From NCBI RefSeq assembly GCF_003353055.1, contig NZ_QKWJ01000041.1:1-62328 (forward strand): DNA of 62,328 nt. Direction: 5' to 3'. Source of the DNA: Cupriavidus lacunae. Its GTDB lineage: Bacteria > Pseudomonadota > Gammaproteobacteria > Burkholderiales > Burkholderiaceae. The position numbers and the translations under genes are program-made. The notes beneath the pieces were generated by a model. The model ran no database searches. It worked only from the letters and a program-made list of their open reading frames with translations, and had not been told where the DNA came from. This document shows positions 50,425-59,207 of the stretch, one piece after another. Every line of letters starts with the position of its first letter. Position 1 is the stretch's first letter.

Positions 50425-51420
50425 TCAGGCCAGATCGACGGCACGCGTGCCGGCCTGCTTGGCTTCGCCCAGGCCCAGGCGGCGGCGCGCCAGCGCATAT
50501 TCCTCGGCAAAGCGGCGCACCAGCTCGCCCGCGGGCACCACGCGCTTGATTGCGCCCACGCCCTGGCCGGCGCCCCAGATGTCCTTCCACGCCTTCACGC
50601 TGGTCGAGCCGAAGTTCATCTTCGACGGATCGGATTCGGGCAGCGCGATCGGGTCCAGCCCGGCGCGCTCGATGCTGCCGCGCAGGTAGTTGCCGTGCAC
50701 GCCCGTGAACAGGTTGGAGTAAACGATGTCGTTGGCGCTGCTGTCGACGATCATCTGCTTGTAGCCGTCCTGCGCATTGGCTTCCTGCGTGGCGATAAAG
50801 GCCGAACCGATATAGGCCAGGTCGGCGCCGGCGGCCTGCGCGGCCAGGATGGCGTCGCCGCTGGAGATCGCGCCCGACAACAGCAGCGGGCCGTCGAACC
50901 ATTCGCGGATCTCGTGCAGCAGCGCGAACGGCGACAGCGTGCCGGCATGGCCGCCGGCACCGGCGGCAACCGCCACCAGCCCGTCCGCACCCTTCTCGAT
51001 GGCCTTGCGCGCGAAGGCGTTGTTGATCACGTCATGCAGCACGATGCCGCCGTACGAGTGCACCGCGTCATTGACTTCCTTGCGCGCGCCCAGCGAGGTG
51101 ATCACGATGGGCACCTTGTAGCGCACGCACAGCTCCAGGTCATGCTCGAGGCGGTCGTTGGACTTGTGCACGATCTGGTTGACCGCGAACGGCGCCGACG
51201 GGCGGTCGGGGTGCCTGGCGTCGTGCTCGGCCAGCTCGGTGGTGATGCGGTCCAGCCATTCCTCCAGCTTGGGCGCCGGGCGCGCATTCAACGCGGGGAA
51301 CGAACCCACCACGCCGGCCTTGCACTGGGCGATGACCAGGTCGGGGTTGGAAATGATGAACAGCGGCGAGCAGACCACCGGCAGCGACAGCCGGTTCTGG
51401 AGTTGGGCGGGAAGGGCCAT
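50425..51420 (-). CDS. Nitronate monooxygenase-like flavin oxidoreductase
   Basis: A 331-residue TIM-barrel FMN protein of the NMO/2-nitropropane dioxygenase family: SLPVVCSPLFIISNPDLVIAQCKAG-type N-terminus, VNQIVHKSN, VAVAAGAGGHAGTLSPFALLHEI (FMN phosphate loop), GPLLLSGAISSGDAI and IGSAFIATQEA. These enzymes use NAD(P)H or oxidise nitronates; the natural substrate is uncertain. It follows the NTF2-like gene by 80 bp. Confidence 0.88.
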   Translation of the reverse strand: MALPAQLQNRLSLPVVCSPLFIISNPDLVIAQCKAGVVGSFPALNARPAPKLEEWLDRITTELAEHDARHPDRPSAPFAVNQIVHKSNDRLEHDLELCVRYKVPIVITSLGARKEVNDAVHSYGGIVLHDVINNAFARKAIEKGADGLVAVAAGAGGHAGTLSPFALLHEIREWFDGPLLLSGAISSGDAILAAQAAGADLAYIGSAFIATQEANAQDGYKQMIVDSSANDIVYSNLFTGVHGNYLRGSIERAGLDPIALPESDPSKMNFGSTSVKAWKDIWGAGQGVGAIKRVVPAGELVRRFAEEYALARRRLGLGEAKQAGTRAVDLA

Positions 51421-51500
51421 GGGTGAAGTCTCCTGGGTAATTCGGGGTGGTTCGGTGAAGCGAATGCGGGGAAAACGAAAGCGCTGATGCGAAGCAGACC

Positions 51501-51938
51501 TCAGGCCGCGCCGGTCAGTACGTCCTTCTGGCTGGCCAGGCGCGCGCCCATGGCGGCGGCCAGCGCCTCCAGGCCGGAGCGCGGGCGCACCATGACTTCG
51601 AACTCGGCAATACGGCCGGCGTCGTCGAAGCGGATCATGTCGATGCCCTTGAGCGCCTTGCCATCCACGGCGGCGCTGAATTCCAGCACCACGCTATGGC
51701 CATCGTCGCTGACAAAACTGCGGTGATAGCGGAAGTCCTGGAACACCTGGTTCACCGTGGTCAGCACCAGCGCGATCGCGGCGCGGCCGGGATACGGGGT
51801 GTGCGCGACCGGCGAGCGGAACACCACTTCATCGGCCACGATGGCATCGAACCCGGCCATGGAATGCGTGGCGATCATTTGGTGCCAGGCGTCGAGCGAC
51901 GCCTGGGCGGCGGGAATCAGGTTGGCGGTGCTGGTCAC
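51501..51938 (-). CDS. NTF2/SnoaL-like protein
   Basis: A 145-residue cone-fold protein: LDAWHQMIATHSMAGFDAIVADEVVFRSPVAH, FRYHRSFVSDDGHSVVLEFSA and MIRFDDAGRIAEFEVMVRP are the typical strands of SnoaL-like domains. Function unknown; probably co-transcribed with the flavoenzyme gene downstream. Confidence 0.82.
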   Translation of the reverse strand: MTSTANLIPAAQASLDAWHQMIATHSMAGFDAIVADEVVFRSPVAHTPYPGRAAIALVLTTVNQVFQDFRYHRSFVSDDGHSVVLEFSAAVDGKALKGIDMIRFDDAGRIAEFEVMVRPRSGLEALAAAMGARLASQKDVLTGAA

Positions 51939-52146
51939 GGGGTCTCCTGGGCTGGCGTCGGTGCGCGGGCGTCTGCTCTGGTTGTCTCGTATCGCGGTTT
52001 ATGCAACCAGTTGCATAGTGAATCGAAAGGTAGCACGCTCCGCGGCACCATGCAAGGCATGCCCGCTCCCACCTGTCGCGCAGTGACGCGTTGTCTACAA
52101 TAGGCGGGATTGCCCCCCGGACCGCCGGCCTAACGCAGGAGAGTCA

Positions 52147-53166
52147 GTGATCACTAAGCCCAGCGCCGCCCATCTTGAACAGGCGGCCTTGTTCGATGCC
52201 GACCTGGCCGCCTGGCGCGACCACCCGGAGCGCGCGTTCGACGGCTGGCTGGCGCAGCATGGCTTTCGCCACGGCACCAGCGTGGTCTACCGCGCCATGT
52301 GGGGCAAGCTGCTGCGCTGGTCGGCAGAACGCGGCCTGCCGCCGCTGAGCTGGTCGGCCGAGCAGATCGGAGAATTCCTGGATGCGCAGCAGCTGCATAA
52401 ATCGCACCGATATCGCTATACGCGGCTGATCGAACGGGTGTTCCACCATCTTTCCCGGCTGCGCGAGGGCATGCACAACCCGGGCAGCCAGGCGGTGCGC
52501 GCCCACCTGGCCGAGGGCGAGAACGATCCCACCGCGTTCCTGCTGCCCGGCGAGCGCGACCTGCTGGTGGCACGCATCCTCGGCCCCGCCGGACTGCCGG
52601 CGGGGGATGCGGGCGGCGCGGCGTCGCCCACGCAATGGAAGCGCGCGCGCGACGCGGCGCTGCTGGCCGTGCTGCTCGGTGGCGGGCTGAAGGTCGCGGA
52701 AGCCCGGGCGCTGCGGGTCGATGTGATCGAGGATGGCGCCCCCGGCCGGATGGCGCTGCGCATGGTGCGCGCGGACAACGGCCGCGCCTATACCGTGCCG
52801 CTGTTCCCGCTGGCCCATGCGCCGCTGCGGGCCTGGCTGGCGCTGCGCGAAGCCTCGGGCACGCTCGGCAGCCTGGTGTTCCCGGCGATGCCGGCAGGGC
52901 GGCCGATGCATGCCGCCTCGGTCTACCGGCGCGTGGAGATCCTGCTGGACGAGGCCGGCGTGCTGGCCGGGCGCTGCGAGCGCGCGTCGCCGCAGACGCT
53001 GCGCAATACCTGCGCGGCCATGCATTTCGAGGCCGGCACGGCACCGGCCGAGGTGGCCCAGTGCCTGGGCATGCGCGACCTGGAATCGGGCTGGCGGCTG
53101 CGCGCCGCCTACGAAGCCTGGCAGCAGCGGGCGGGGCTGGTGGTCGAGGCGGCCGTGCGCCTCTGA
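52147..53166 (+). CDS. Degenerate tyrosine recombinase-like protein
   Basis: A 339-residue protein with an N-terminal SAM-like core-binding domain (about 20-115) and a C-terminal tyrosine-recombinase fold (about 150-335). Aligned to XerC, the first catalytic Arg is K182 (GGGLKVAEARAL), the box II His is Q283, Arg is kept as R286 (QTLRNT), the second box His is N287 and the LGH His is M309. A possible nucleophile is Y322, a few residues too far along. Thus it looks catalytically crippled. GC content and codon style match the neighbours, and there are no att-like repeats, so it seems a resident gene rather than a recent phage remnant. Confidence 0.75.
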   Translation: MITKPSAAHLEQAALFDADLAAWRDHPERAFDGWLAQHGFRHGTSVVYRAMWGKLLRWSAERGLPPLSWSAEQIGEFLDAQQLHKSHRYRYTRLIERVFHHLSRLREGMHNPGSQAVRAHLAEGENDPTAFLLPGERDLLVARILGPAGLPAGDAGGAASPTQWKRARDAALLAVLLGGGLKVAEARALRVDVIEDGAPGRMALRMVRADNGRAYTVPLFPLAHAPLRAWLALREASGTLGSLVFPAMPAGRPMHAASVYRRVEILLDEAGVLAGRCERASPQTLRNTCAAMHFEAGTAPAEVAQCLGMRDLESGWRLRAAYEAWQQRAGLVVEAAVRL

Positions 53167-53329
53167 CGTCACGCACGCCACTTGGCTGGCCGCCGTTGCA
53201 CATCGTGGATAATAGGCAGCTTCGCGCGGCCGGCGGGGCGGCAAGTGGTGTTGACCCTGTTTGCCGAAGCATCTGAACCGGCCAGGCCCGGCCTTTAATC
53301 GCTGAATCGAATCCACAACGCCTTTTTCC

Positions 53330-54349
53330 ATGCCTGAAACCTTGCTCCTGACCGGTGCCACCGGCTATATCGCCTCGCATACCTGGGTTGCGCTGCTCAA
53401 TGCCGGCTATCACGTGATCGGCCTGGATAATCTGTGCAACAGCAGTCCGGCGGTGGTCGGCCGGCTGGCCACCATTACCGGCCAGAGCCCGCATTTTGTG
53501 CAGGGCGACGTACGCGACCGCGCGCTGCTCGACCGGCTCTTTGCCGAACACCGCATCAGCGCGGTGATTCATTTTGCCGCACTCAAGGCAGTGGGCGAAT
53601 CTGTGAAGCAGCCGCTGGAGTATTACAGCAACAACCTGGATGGCCTGCTGACGGTCTGCGCGGCAATGAACGCGGCCGGGGTGAAACAACTGGTGTTCAG
53701 CTCTTCGGCTACGGTTTATGGCAATCCGCATGCCGTGCCGATCCTGGAGGATTTCCCGCTGTCGGCCACCAATCCGTATGGCCAGACCAAGCTGATGGGG
53801 GAGCAAATCCTGCGCGACCTGGAAAAATCGGATCCGGAATGGCGCATTGCCTACCTGCGTTATTTCAATCCGGTCGGCGCGCATGAGAGCGGGCTGATCG
53901 GCGAAGATCCGCGCGGCATCCCGAACAACCTGATGCCCTATGTGGCGCAGGTGGCGGGCGGGCGCCGTGAAAAGCTGATGGTTTTCGGCGGCGATTACCC
54001 GACGGTGGACGGTACCGGCGTGCGCGACTATATCCATGTCTGCGACCTGGCCGATGGCCACCTGGCGGCGCTGGGCTATCTGCGCGAGCAGGGCCGGGGC
54101 CTGACCGTGAATCTGGGCACGGGCCGTGGCTACAGCGTGCTGGAAGTGCTACAGGCCTACCAGCGTGCCAGCGGCAAGCCAGTGCCGCATGAAATTGTGG
54201 CGCGGCGCCCCGGCGATATCGCCGCTTGCTACGCCGATCCGGCGCTGGCCAGCCAGTTGCTGGGCTGGCGCGCGCAGCATGATATCGACCGCATGTGCCA
54301 GGACTCCTGGCGCTGGCAGTCGATGAACCCGCAGGGGTTTGAGGCCTGA
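53330..54349 (+). CDS. galE: UDP-glucose 4-epimerase
   Basis: A 339-residue extended SDR that interconverts UDP-glucose and UDP-galactose for exopolysaccharide and LPS. NAD loop GATGYIASH, catalytic Ser in FSSSATVYG and Y150-xxx-K154 (YGQTK). RYFNPVGAHESG, PNNLMPYVAQVA and GTGVRDYIHVCDLADGH are GalE signatures. The usual GxxGYIGSH has Ala for Gly at one place. A terminator follows. Confidence 0.93.
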   Translation: MPETLLLTGATGYIASHTWVALLNAGYHVIGLDNLCNSSPAVVGRLATITGQSPHFVQGDVRDRALLDRLFAEHRISAVIHFAALKAVGESVKQPLEYYSNNLDGLLTVCAAMNAAGVKQLVFSSSATVYGNPHAVPILEDFPLSATNPYGQTKLMGEQILRDLEKSDPEWRIAYLRYFNPVGAHESGLIGEDPRGIPNNLMPYVAQVAGGRREKLMVFGGDYPTVDGTGVRDYIHVCDLADGHLAALGYLREQGRGLTVNLGTGRGYSVLEVLQAYQRASGKPVPHEIVARRPGDIAACYADPALASQLLGWRAQHDIDRMCQDSWRWQSMNPQGFEA

Positions 54350-54380
54350 CGGCCGGCCGGGCGCACCGGTACCGCAAATT

Positions 54381-54413
54381 AAAAACGCCACGGATGGATT
54401 CCGTGGCGTTTTG
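54381..54413. terminator. Bidirectional terminator between galE and the H-NS gene
   Basis: AAAACGCCACGG (54382-54393) and CCGTGGCGTTTT (54401-54412) form a perfect 12-bp stem with A and T tracts, suited to end both convergent genes. Confidence 0.93.
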
Positions 54414-54434
54414 CCGTCTGCCGGATCGCGCGTT

Positions 54435-54743
54435 TCAGCGGATCAGGAAGTCCTCGACTGATTTACCCTGGGCCAGGGCCTGGGTCAGCCAGCCCGGACG
54501 CTTGCCGCGGCCGGTCCAGGTATTGCCGGCGCTGTCGCGATAGCGCACCGGCACCTTGCGGTTGGCGGCCTTCTTGCCGGCTGGTGCCTTGGCGCCAAAA
54601 CCGAGGTCATCCGCGGTCAGGCCATATTGCTCGATTTTCTCACGAATATCCGCGATCACGGCGGATTGTTCACGCGCCTTGATTTCCTCGGCTTGCTTCT
54701 GCAGTTCACTGATTTTCTGAACGATTTCCTGATACGTCGCCAT
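54435..54743 (-). CDS. H-NS family nucleoid-associated protein
   Basis: A 102-residue H-NS-like protein: N-terminal coiled-coil dimerisation region (about 1-50, KISELQKQAEEIKAREQ) and C-terminal DNA-binding core with TWTGRGKRPGWL, matching the (T)WxGRGxxPxWL pattern of Burkholderiales H-NS proteins. Silences AT-rich DNA. A good sigma-70 promoter precedes it. Confidence 0.9.
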   Translation of the reverse strand: MATYQEIVQKISELQKQAEEIKAREQSAVIADIREKIEQYGLTADDLGFGAKAPAGKKAANRKVPVRYRDSAGNTWTGRGKRPGWLTQALAQGKSVEDFLIR

Positions 54744-55278
54744 TGCGTCCTCGGTTTCCGGTGGGTGAATTGGGTGAATTGCGCTGGTGTGCGGGGGGTA
54801 AAAATGCTGAAAACAATTATAACGAGGTCGCAGCCCGCTGCAAATCCTGGCGGTGTTATCCGGACCGGTTTTTGCGAAAATTCTTGGGTCCGATAATTGT
54901 GTGAACTTTTGGTGTCGCTTCCAGTCCGCGGTGGATTTGCGGTCCGCCGGGCTTGGCCGGCACCGGCCTAGGGCCCGGGCCCGTAATTGGTGCAGTCTTA
55001 CTCGAACTACGCGGGGCGGTCCACGCTATTGCCGGGAAATCGAATCCCCATTATCTGGCTGGGTAATCCGTATTAGGGTTTCCTGCCATACCACGGTCCG
55101 CGCGTGGCGTATATCCGACATGGCGGCGATCGCCGGCGAATTGTGGCCGCCCCGGCCGGGGACCGCTCAAGGATGAGGGGGGTACGCCGTTATCCGGGCA
55201 GGGCGGATCATCTTGTGTCGATCCTGCCGGACCGGGGCAAGGGGTGTGTCCCGCGGATTGCCAAAGTCTTCTTTCGTC
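54744..55278. other. Non-coding region between H-NS gene and chemoreceptor gene
   Basis: No gene supported. Two 9-bp tandem units GGGTGAATT lie at 54763-54780 in the H-NS leader. Towards the receptor gene I found no convincing sigma-28 site. The sequence around 54950-54985 is a very GC-rich CCTAGGGCCCGGGCCCG patch. Confidence 0.4.
54816..54844 (-). promoter_or_regulatory. Sigma-70 promoter of the H-NS gene
   Basis: On the minus strand TTTGCA, 17-base spacer, TATAAT (perfect -10 at 54821-54816). The start of transcription would be about 65 bases upstream of the ATG. Confidence 0.65.
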
Positions 55279-57120
55279 ATGTCCTTGCACAACAATATCC
55301 AGATCAAGACCCTGTTACGGGGCGCCATGGGAATGCTGTCGCTGTTGCTGCTGCTGGTTGGCGGCGCCGGCCTGCACGGCATCTCGCAGAGCAATGACGC
55401 ACTCAAGGAGACTTACGCCAACCAGCTAGGCTCCGCCGTTGCACTCAGTGACGCGATGCTGGCCACCACGCGCATGCGCCTGGCGCTGGACCGCAACGTG
55501 ATGCAGGGCGAGCAGGAAGATCCCAAGGTCAATGTGGACCGTTCCAGGGTGTTCGTGGAGGCCTCCGAGGTTGCGTGGAAGCGCTATATGAGCCTGCCGC
55601 AGAATGCCGAGGAAAAGGCGCTCGCCACGGAACTGGGCAGGCTGCGCCAGGCCTTCATGGAGCAGGGCGTGCTGCCGTTGCAGGCGGCCTCGCTGGCGGG
55701 CAACCAGGAAGAGGCCGTGCGGGTGGCGAAGACGGTGCTGCCTGACCTGCAGCGCAGCATGTCGAGCGCGCACGAGAAGCTGCAGAAATTCCAGATGACG
55801 GTCGCGCAGGCCAACTTCGATGCTTCGCAGGCCGGCTTTGCCCGCATCCGCATGCTGTCGATCGTGCTGATCGTGCTGGGCCTGGCGGTTGCCGTGCTAT
55901 GCACCGCCACGCTGAACCGTGCCATCGTCACGCCCGTGCAGGAGGCACTGGCCGTCTTTGAGTGCATCGCCCGCGGCGACCTGACCTCGCGCATCACCAG
56001 CATCTCGAAGAACGAGATCGGCCGCATGATGCAGGCGCTGGCCGCGATGCAGTCGAGCCTGTCGGGCATCGTTGCCGAAGTGCGCACCGGTGCCGATTCG
56101 ATGGCGTCGGCGACGCAGCAGATTTCGACCGGCAACCTGGACCTGTCGCAGCGCACCGAGGAACAGGCCTCGTCGCTGGAGCAGACCGCAGCCAGCATGG
56201 AAGAGCTGACCACGGTGGTGCGCCAGAACGCGGACAACGCGCGCCAGGCCGGCGTGCTGGCGAGCGAGGCCTCGCAGATCGCGCTCAAGGGCGGCGACGT
56301 GGTGGGCCGCGTGGTCGACACCATGAACGAGATCAACGGTGCCTCGCGCAAGGTGGTGGAGATCATCAGCGTGATCGAGGGCATTGCCTTCCAGACCAAT
56401 ATCCTGGCGCTCAATGCCGCAGTGGAAGCCGCGCGCGCCGGCGAGCAGGGGCGCGGCTTTGCCGTGGTGGCGGGCGAGGTGCGCAGCCTGGCGCAGCGCT
56501 CGGCCTCGGCCGCCAAGGAGATCGAGGCGCTGATCAGCGAGTCGGGCCAGCGCGTGGAGAGCGGCACCCGGCTGGTGGCCGAAGCCGGCCAGACCATGGG
56601 CGAGATCGTCCAGGCCGTGCGCCGCGTGACGGACATCATGAACGAGATCGGCGCCGCGTCGCAGGAACAGACCAGCGGCATCGAGCAGGTCAACCAGGCC
56701 GTGACCCAGATGGACGAGGTGACGCAGCAGAACGCCGCCCTGGTCGAGGAGGCTGCCGCCGCTGCCGGTGCGCTGGAAGAACAGGCGCAGAAGCTCAAGA
56801 ACGTGGTCTCGGTGTTCACCGTGGGCGCTGGCGCGGGAGCGGTTCCGGCAATGGCGCCGGCCAGATCCGGGGCAGCAGTCGCTGGCCGTGCCGCGCGTAC
56901 CACGGCGGTACGTAGCACGGTGACGGCGGCTGCGGCTGCGGCGCTGCCCGCGGCCCCTGCCGCGCCGCTGCCCGCGGCCCCTGCCGCGCCGCGTGCCGAA
57001 GGGGTTCGCCCGGCCGCGGCAGGATCGGCAACCAAGTCGTCCACCAAGTCGGCAACCAGGCCGGCAGCCCGGCCGGCGCTGGCCGCAGCCGGGGCCGATG
57101 ACGACTGGAGCGCGTTCTAA
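55279..57120 (+). CDS. Methyl-accepting chemotaxis protein
   Basis: A 613-residue transducer: first membrane helix (GMLSLLLLLVGGAGLHG), a periplasmic four-helix-bundle-type sensor (about 35-190), second helix (MLSIVLIVLGLAVAVLCTA), HAMP (about 212-265), and the signalling domain with hairpin tip EGIAFQTNILALNAAVEAARAGEQGRGFAVVAGEVR. A long Ala/Pro-rich linker ends in DDDWSAF, a WxxF-type C-terminal pentapeptide like those that bind CheR/CheB. The ATG at 55279 lacks a clear ribosome binding site; a GTG at 55246 in the same frame is possible. Confidence 0.9.
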   Translation: MSLHNNIQIKTLLRGAMGMLSLLLLLVGGAGLHGISQSNDALKETYANQLGSAVALSDAMLATTRMRLALDRNVMQGEQEDPKVNVDRSRVFVEASEVAWKRYMSLPQNAEEKALATELGRLRQAFMEQGVLPLQAASLAGNQEEAVRVAKTVLPDLQRSMSSAHEKLQKFQMTVAQANFDASQAGFARIRMLSIVLIVLGLAVAVLCTATLNRAIVTPVQEALAVFECIARGDLTSRITSISKNEIGRMMQALAAMQSSLSGIVAEVRTGADSMASATQQISTGNLDLSQRTEEQASSLEQTAASMEELTTVVRQNADNARQAGVLASEASQIALKGGDVVGRVVDTMNEINGASRKVVEIISVIEGIAFQTNILALNAAVEAARAGEQGRGFAVVAGEVRSLAQRSASAAKEIEALISESGQRVESGTRLVAEAGQTMGEIVQAVRRVTDIMNEIGAASQEQTSGIEQVNQAVTQMDEVTQQNAALVEEAAAAAGALEEQAQKLKNVVSVFTVGAGAGAVPAMAPARSGAAVAGRAARTTAVRSTVTAAAAAALPAAPAAPLPAAPAAPRAEGVRPAAAGSATKSSTKSATRPAARPALAAAGADDDWSAF

Positions 57121-57233
57121 CCCCACGTCCGAGCCATTGTCTTGTTCACACGGCGACTGCAAGATGCCATGATGCGGGGTTTGTCCCGCGTCCTGACCTT
57201 CTTCGCGCATTCTTTTCATCATCGCGCAGCCTA

Positions 57234-59207
57234 ATGATTGCCCTGAGTTCCGTCCTGTTGCTGCTGGCTGCCCTGCTGGGCGTGGCCGCCGCCCTTGGCG
57301 TCCGCGCCGGGCGCGCGGACCAGTCAGCCGGCGGCCGCTCGCTGCGTGTGCTGACCTGGTCAGCCGCGCTGCTGTCGCAGCTGACAATCAGCCTGCCCGT
57401 GTTGGTGGTGGCGCTGTCGGGCAGCGTGCCGGCCGTCAACGACTCGGCACAGCTGGTGGCGAGCTTTGCCGCCGCGGCGGCGGCCACCACGGCGGCCAAG
57501 CTGCTGGTCCAATGGCTGCGCCAGGGCACGCGCTTGTGGCGCGGCGCGGCGATCATGGCGGTCGTGGCCGGCGCCGGGCTGGTGGCCGCCGCCGGCACGC
57601 ATCTGGGCCGGTCGTGCGGCGCGGGCACGGTCAGCGCGCGCGATTGCCTCAATGCCGCCGGCCTGCCGCACCCAGCTTGGCTGGCTGGCGGGCTGACCGC
57701 GCTGTGCGCGCTGCTGTTGGCCATCCACCGGGCGCAGGCGCGCGGCTGGCTGCCGGCGCCGGTGCGCGGTGACGCGGGCCTGGCCGATGACCTTGCCGAC
57801 GACCTTCCCGGCCTGCACCGCACCGCCGAGCCGCGGCCGCCGCGTCGCGGCGCCCGCATTCCTGGCCGCCCGGGCCGCCTGACCGTGCGCGCCACCGCGC
57901 GTGGGCAGGACACGGTCGGCGAGTACAGCGTGGCGACGGTGATGCCTGACCGCGTGGCGTTCGGCCGCTGGCTGGACCAGGCGATGGCGCAGGCACGGCT
58001 GGCCGAGACCGGCTGCGCCGTGCTGCTGATCCATATTGCCGATTACCGTGAGGTCGACGAGGTCTTCGAGATCCGCGCCGACGACATCCTGGCCCAGGAC
58101 GCCGGCGCGCTGGCGCAGGCCGTGCTGGAGCCACACGACTTCCTGGCGCGACTGGCGCGCGACGAGTTTGCCGTGGGCGTGCCCGAACTGGTGCACCATG
58201 GCCGCGCGCAGGAACTGGGTTCGCGCATGCTGGGCTCGCTGGCGGAGTTCATTGCCGCGCGCGGCCTGCAGATGCAGATCGGCGTGAATATCGGCATCGC
58301 CATCTATCCGCGCGACGCGCAGACCTCAGAGGCCCTGATGCAGGCCGCCCGCGTCAGCCTGGCCGAAGCCCGCCAGAGCGGCTCGAACCAGGTGCGCCTG
58401 TTCAACAGCGCCGCCGGCGAACGTGCCCGCCGCACCCGGGTGATCCGGCGCGACTTGTGGCTGGCGATCCAGGACGATACGCTGTCACTGCAGTTCCAGC
58501 CCAAGTACGACGCGCGCCGCCGCACCCTGGTCGGCGCCGAAGCGCTGTGCCGCTGGCGCCATCCCGCGCTGGGCCAGGTCAGCCCCGCCGAGTTCATCGC
58601 CGTGGCCGAGCAGTCCGGCCAGATCGACAAGCTCGACGACTGGGTGCTGACCAGCGTTTGCCGCCAGGTGCGCCAGTGGCGCGACGCCGGCGTGCCGACC
58701 GTGCCGGTGGCGATCAATGTCTCGGGGCTGCGCTTTGCCAGCCGCAATTTCCCGCAATACCTGCTGGAGCAGATCCACCAGCATGACATCCCGCCGTCGG
58801 CGATCACGCTGGAGATCACCGAGACCGCGGCGATGAAGGACATCGGCAAGTCGCTGGAGACGCTGGCCGAGCTGCAGTCGCTCGGCATCCAGGTGGCGCT
58901 GGATGATTTCGGCAGCGGCTATTCGAGCCTGGGCTACCTCAAGCGCCTGCGCGTGGGCACGCTCAAGATCGACCGCACGCTGATCGGCGGGCTCGATACC
59001 GATGCGCAGGGCCGCGCCATCGTCGGCTCGATGGTGGCGCTGGCGCACGAGCTGCGCATGAAAGTGGTGGCCGAGGGCGTGGAGTCGGTCTCGCAGCTGG
59101 AGATCCTTAATGAAATGGGGTGCGACGAGGTGCAGGGCTACCTGCTGTCGCTGCCGCTGGATGCTGCGGGTTTTGTTGAGGCTTTGCGGGAGCAGGGGGG
59201 TGGGTGA
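57234..59207 (+). CDS. EAL-domain c-di-GMP phosphodiesterase with degenerate GGDEF domain
   Basis: A 657-residue membrane protein: several N-terminal helices (about 1-170), a linker, a GGDEF-like domain (about 215-390) whose signature reads LARDEF instead of GGDEF, so cyclase activity is unlikely, and an intact EAL domain (about 400-650) with GAEALCRWRHP, NVSGLRF, EITETAAM, DDFGSGYSSL, KIDR and EGVES. It probably hydrolyses c-di-GMP. It sits between a chemoreceptor and chemotaxis genes. Confidence 0.88.
   Translation: MIALSSVLLLLAALLGVAAALGVRAGRADQSAGGRSLRVLTWSAALLSQLTISLPVLVVALSGSVPAVNDSAQLVASFAAAAAATTAAKLLVQWLRQGTRLWRGAAIMAVVAGAGLVAAAGTHLGRSCGAGTVSARDCLNAAGLPHPAWLAGGLTALCALLLAIHRAQARGWLPAPVRGDAGLADDLADDLPGLHRTAEPRPPRRGARIPGRPGRLTVRATARGQDTVGEYSVATVMPDRVAFGRWLDQAMAQARLAETGCAVLLIHIADYREVDEVFEIRADDILAQDAGALAQAVLEPHDFLARLARDEFAVGVPELVHHGRAQELGSRMLGSLAEFIAARGLQMQIGVNIGIAIYPRDAQTSEALMQAARVSLAEARQSGSNQVRLFNSAAGERARRTRVIRRDLWLAIQDDTLSLQFQPKYDARRRTLVGAEALCRWRHPALGQVSPAEFIAVAEQSGQIDKLDDWVLTSVCRQVRQWRDAGVPTVPVAINVSGLRFASRNFPQYLLEQIHQHDIPPSAITLEITETAAMKDIGKSLETLAELQSLGIQVALDDFGSGYSSLGYLKRLRVGTLKIDRTLIGGLDTDAQGRAIVGSMVALAHELRMKVVAEGVESVSQLEILNEMGCDEVQGYLLSLPLDAAGFVEALREQGGG

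Noticed and set aside
52147..53166. Integrase as the edge of a genomic island or prophage
   Set aside because: No tRNA, direct repeats or phage genes adjoin, composition matches the flanks, and the catalytic residues are missing.
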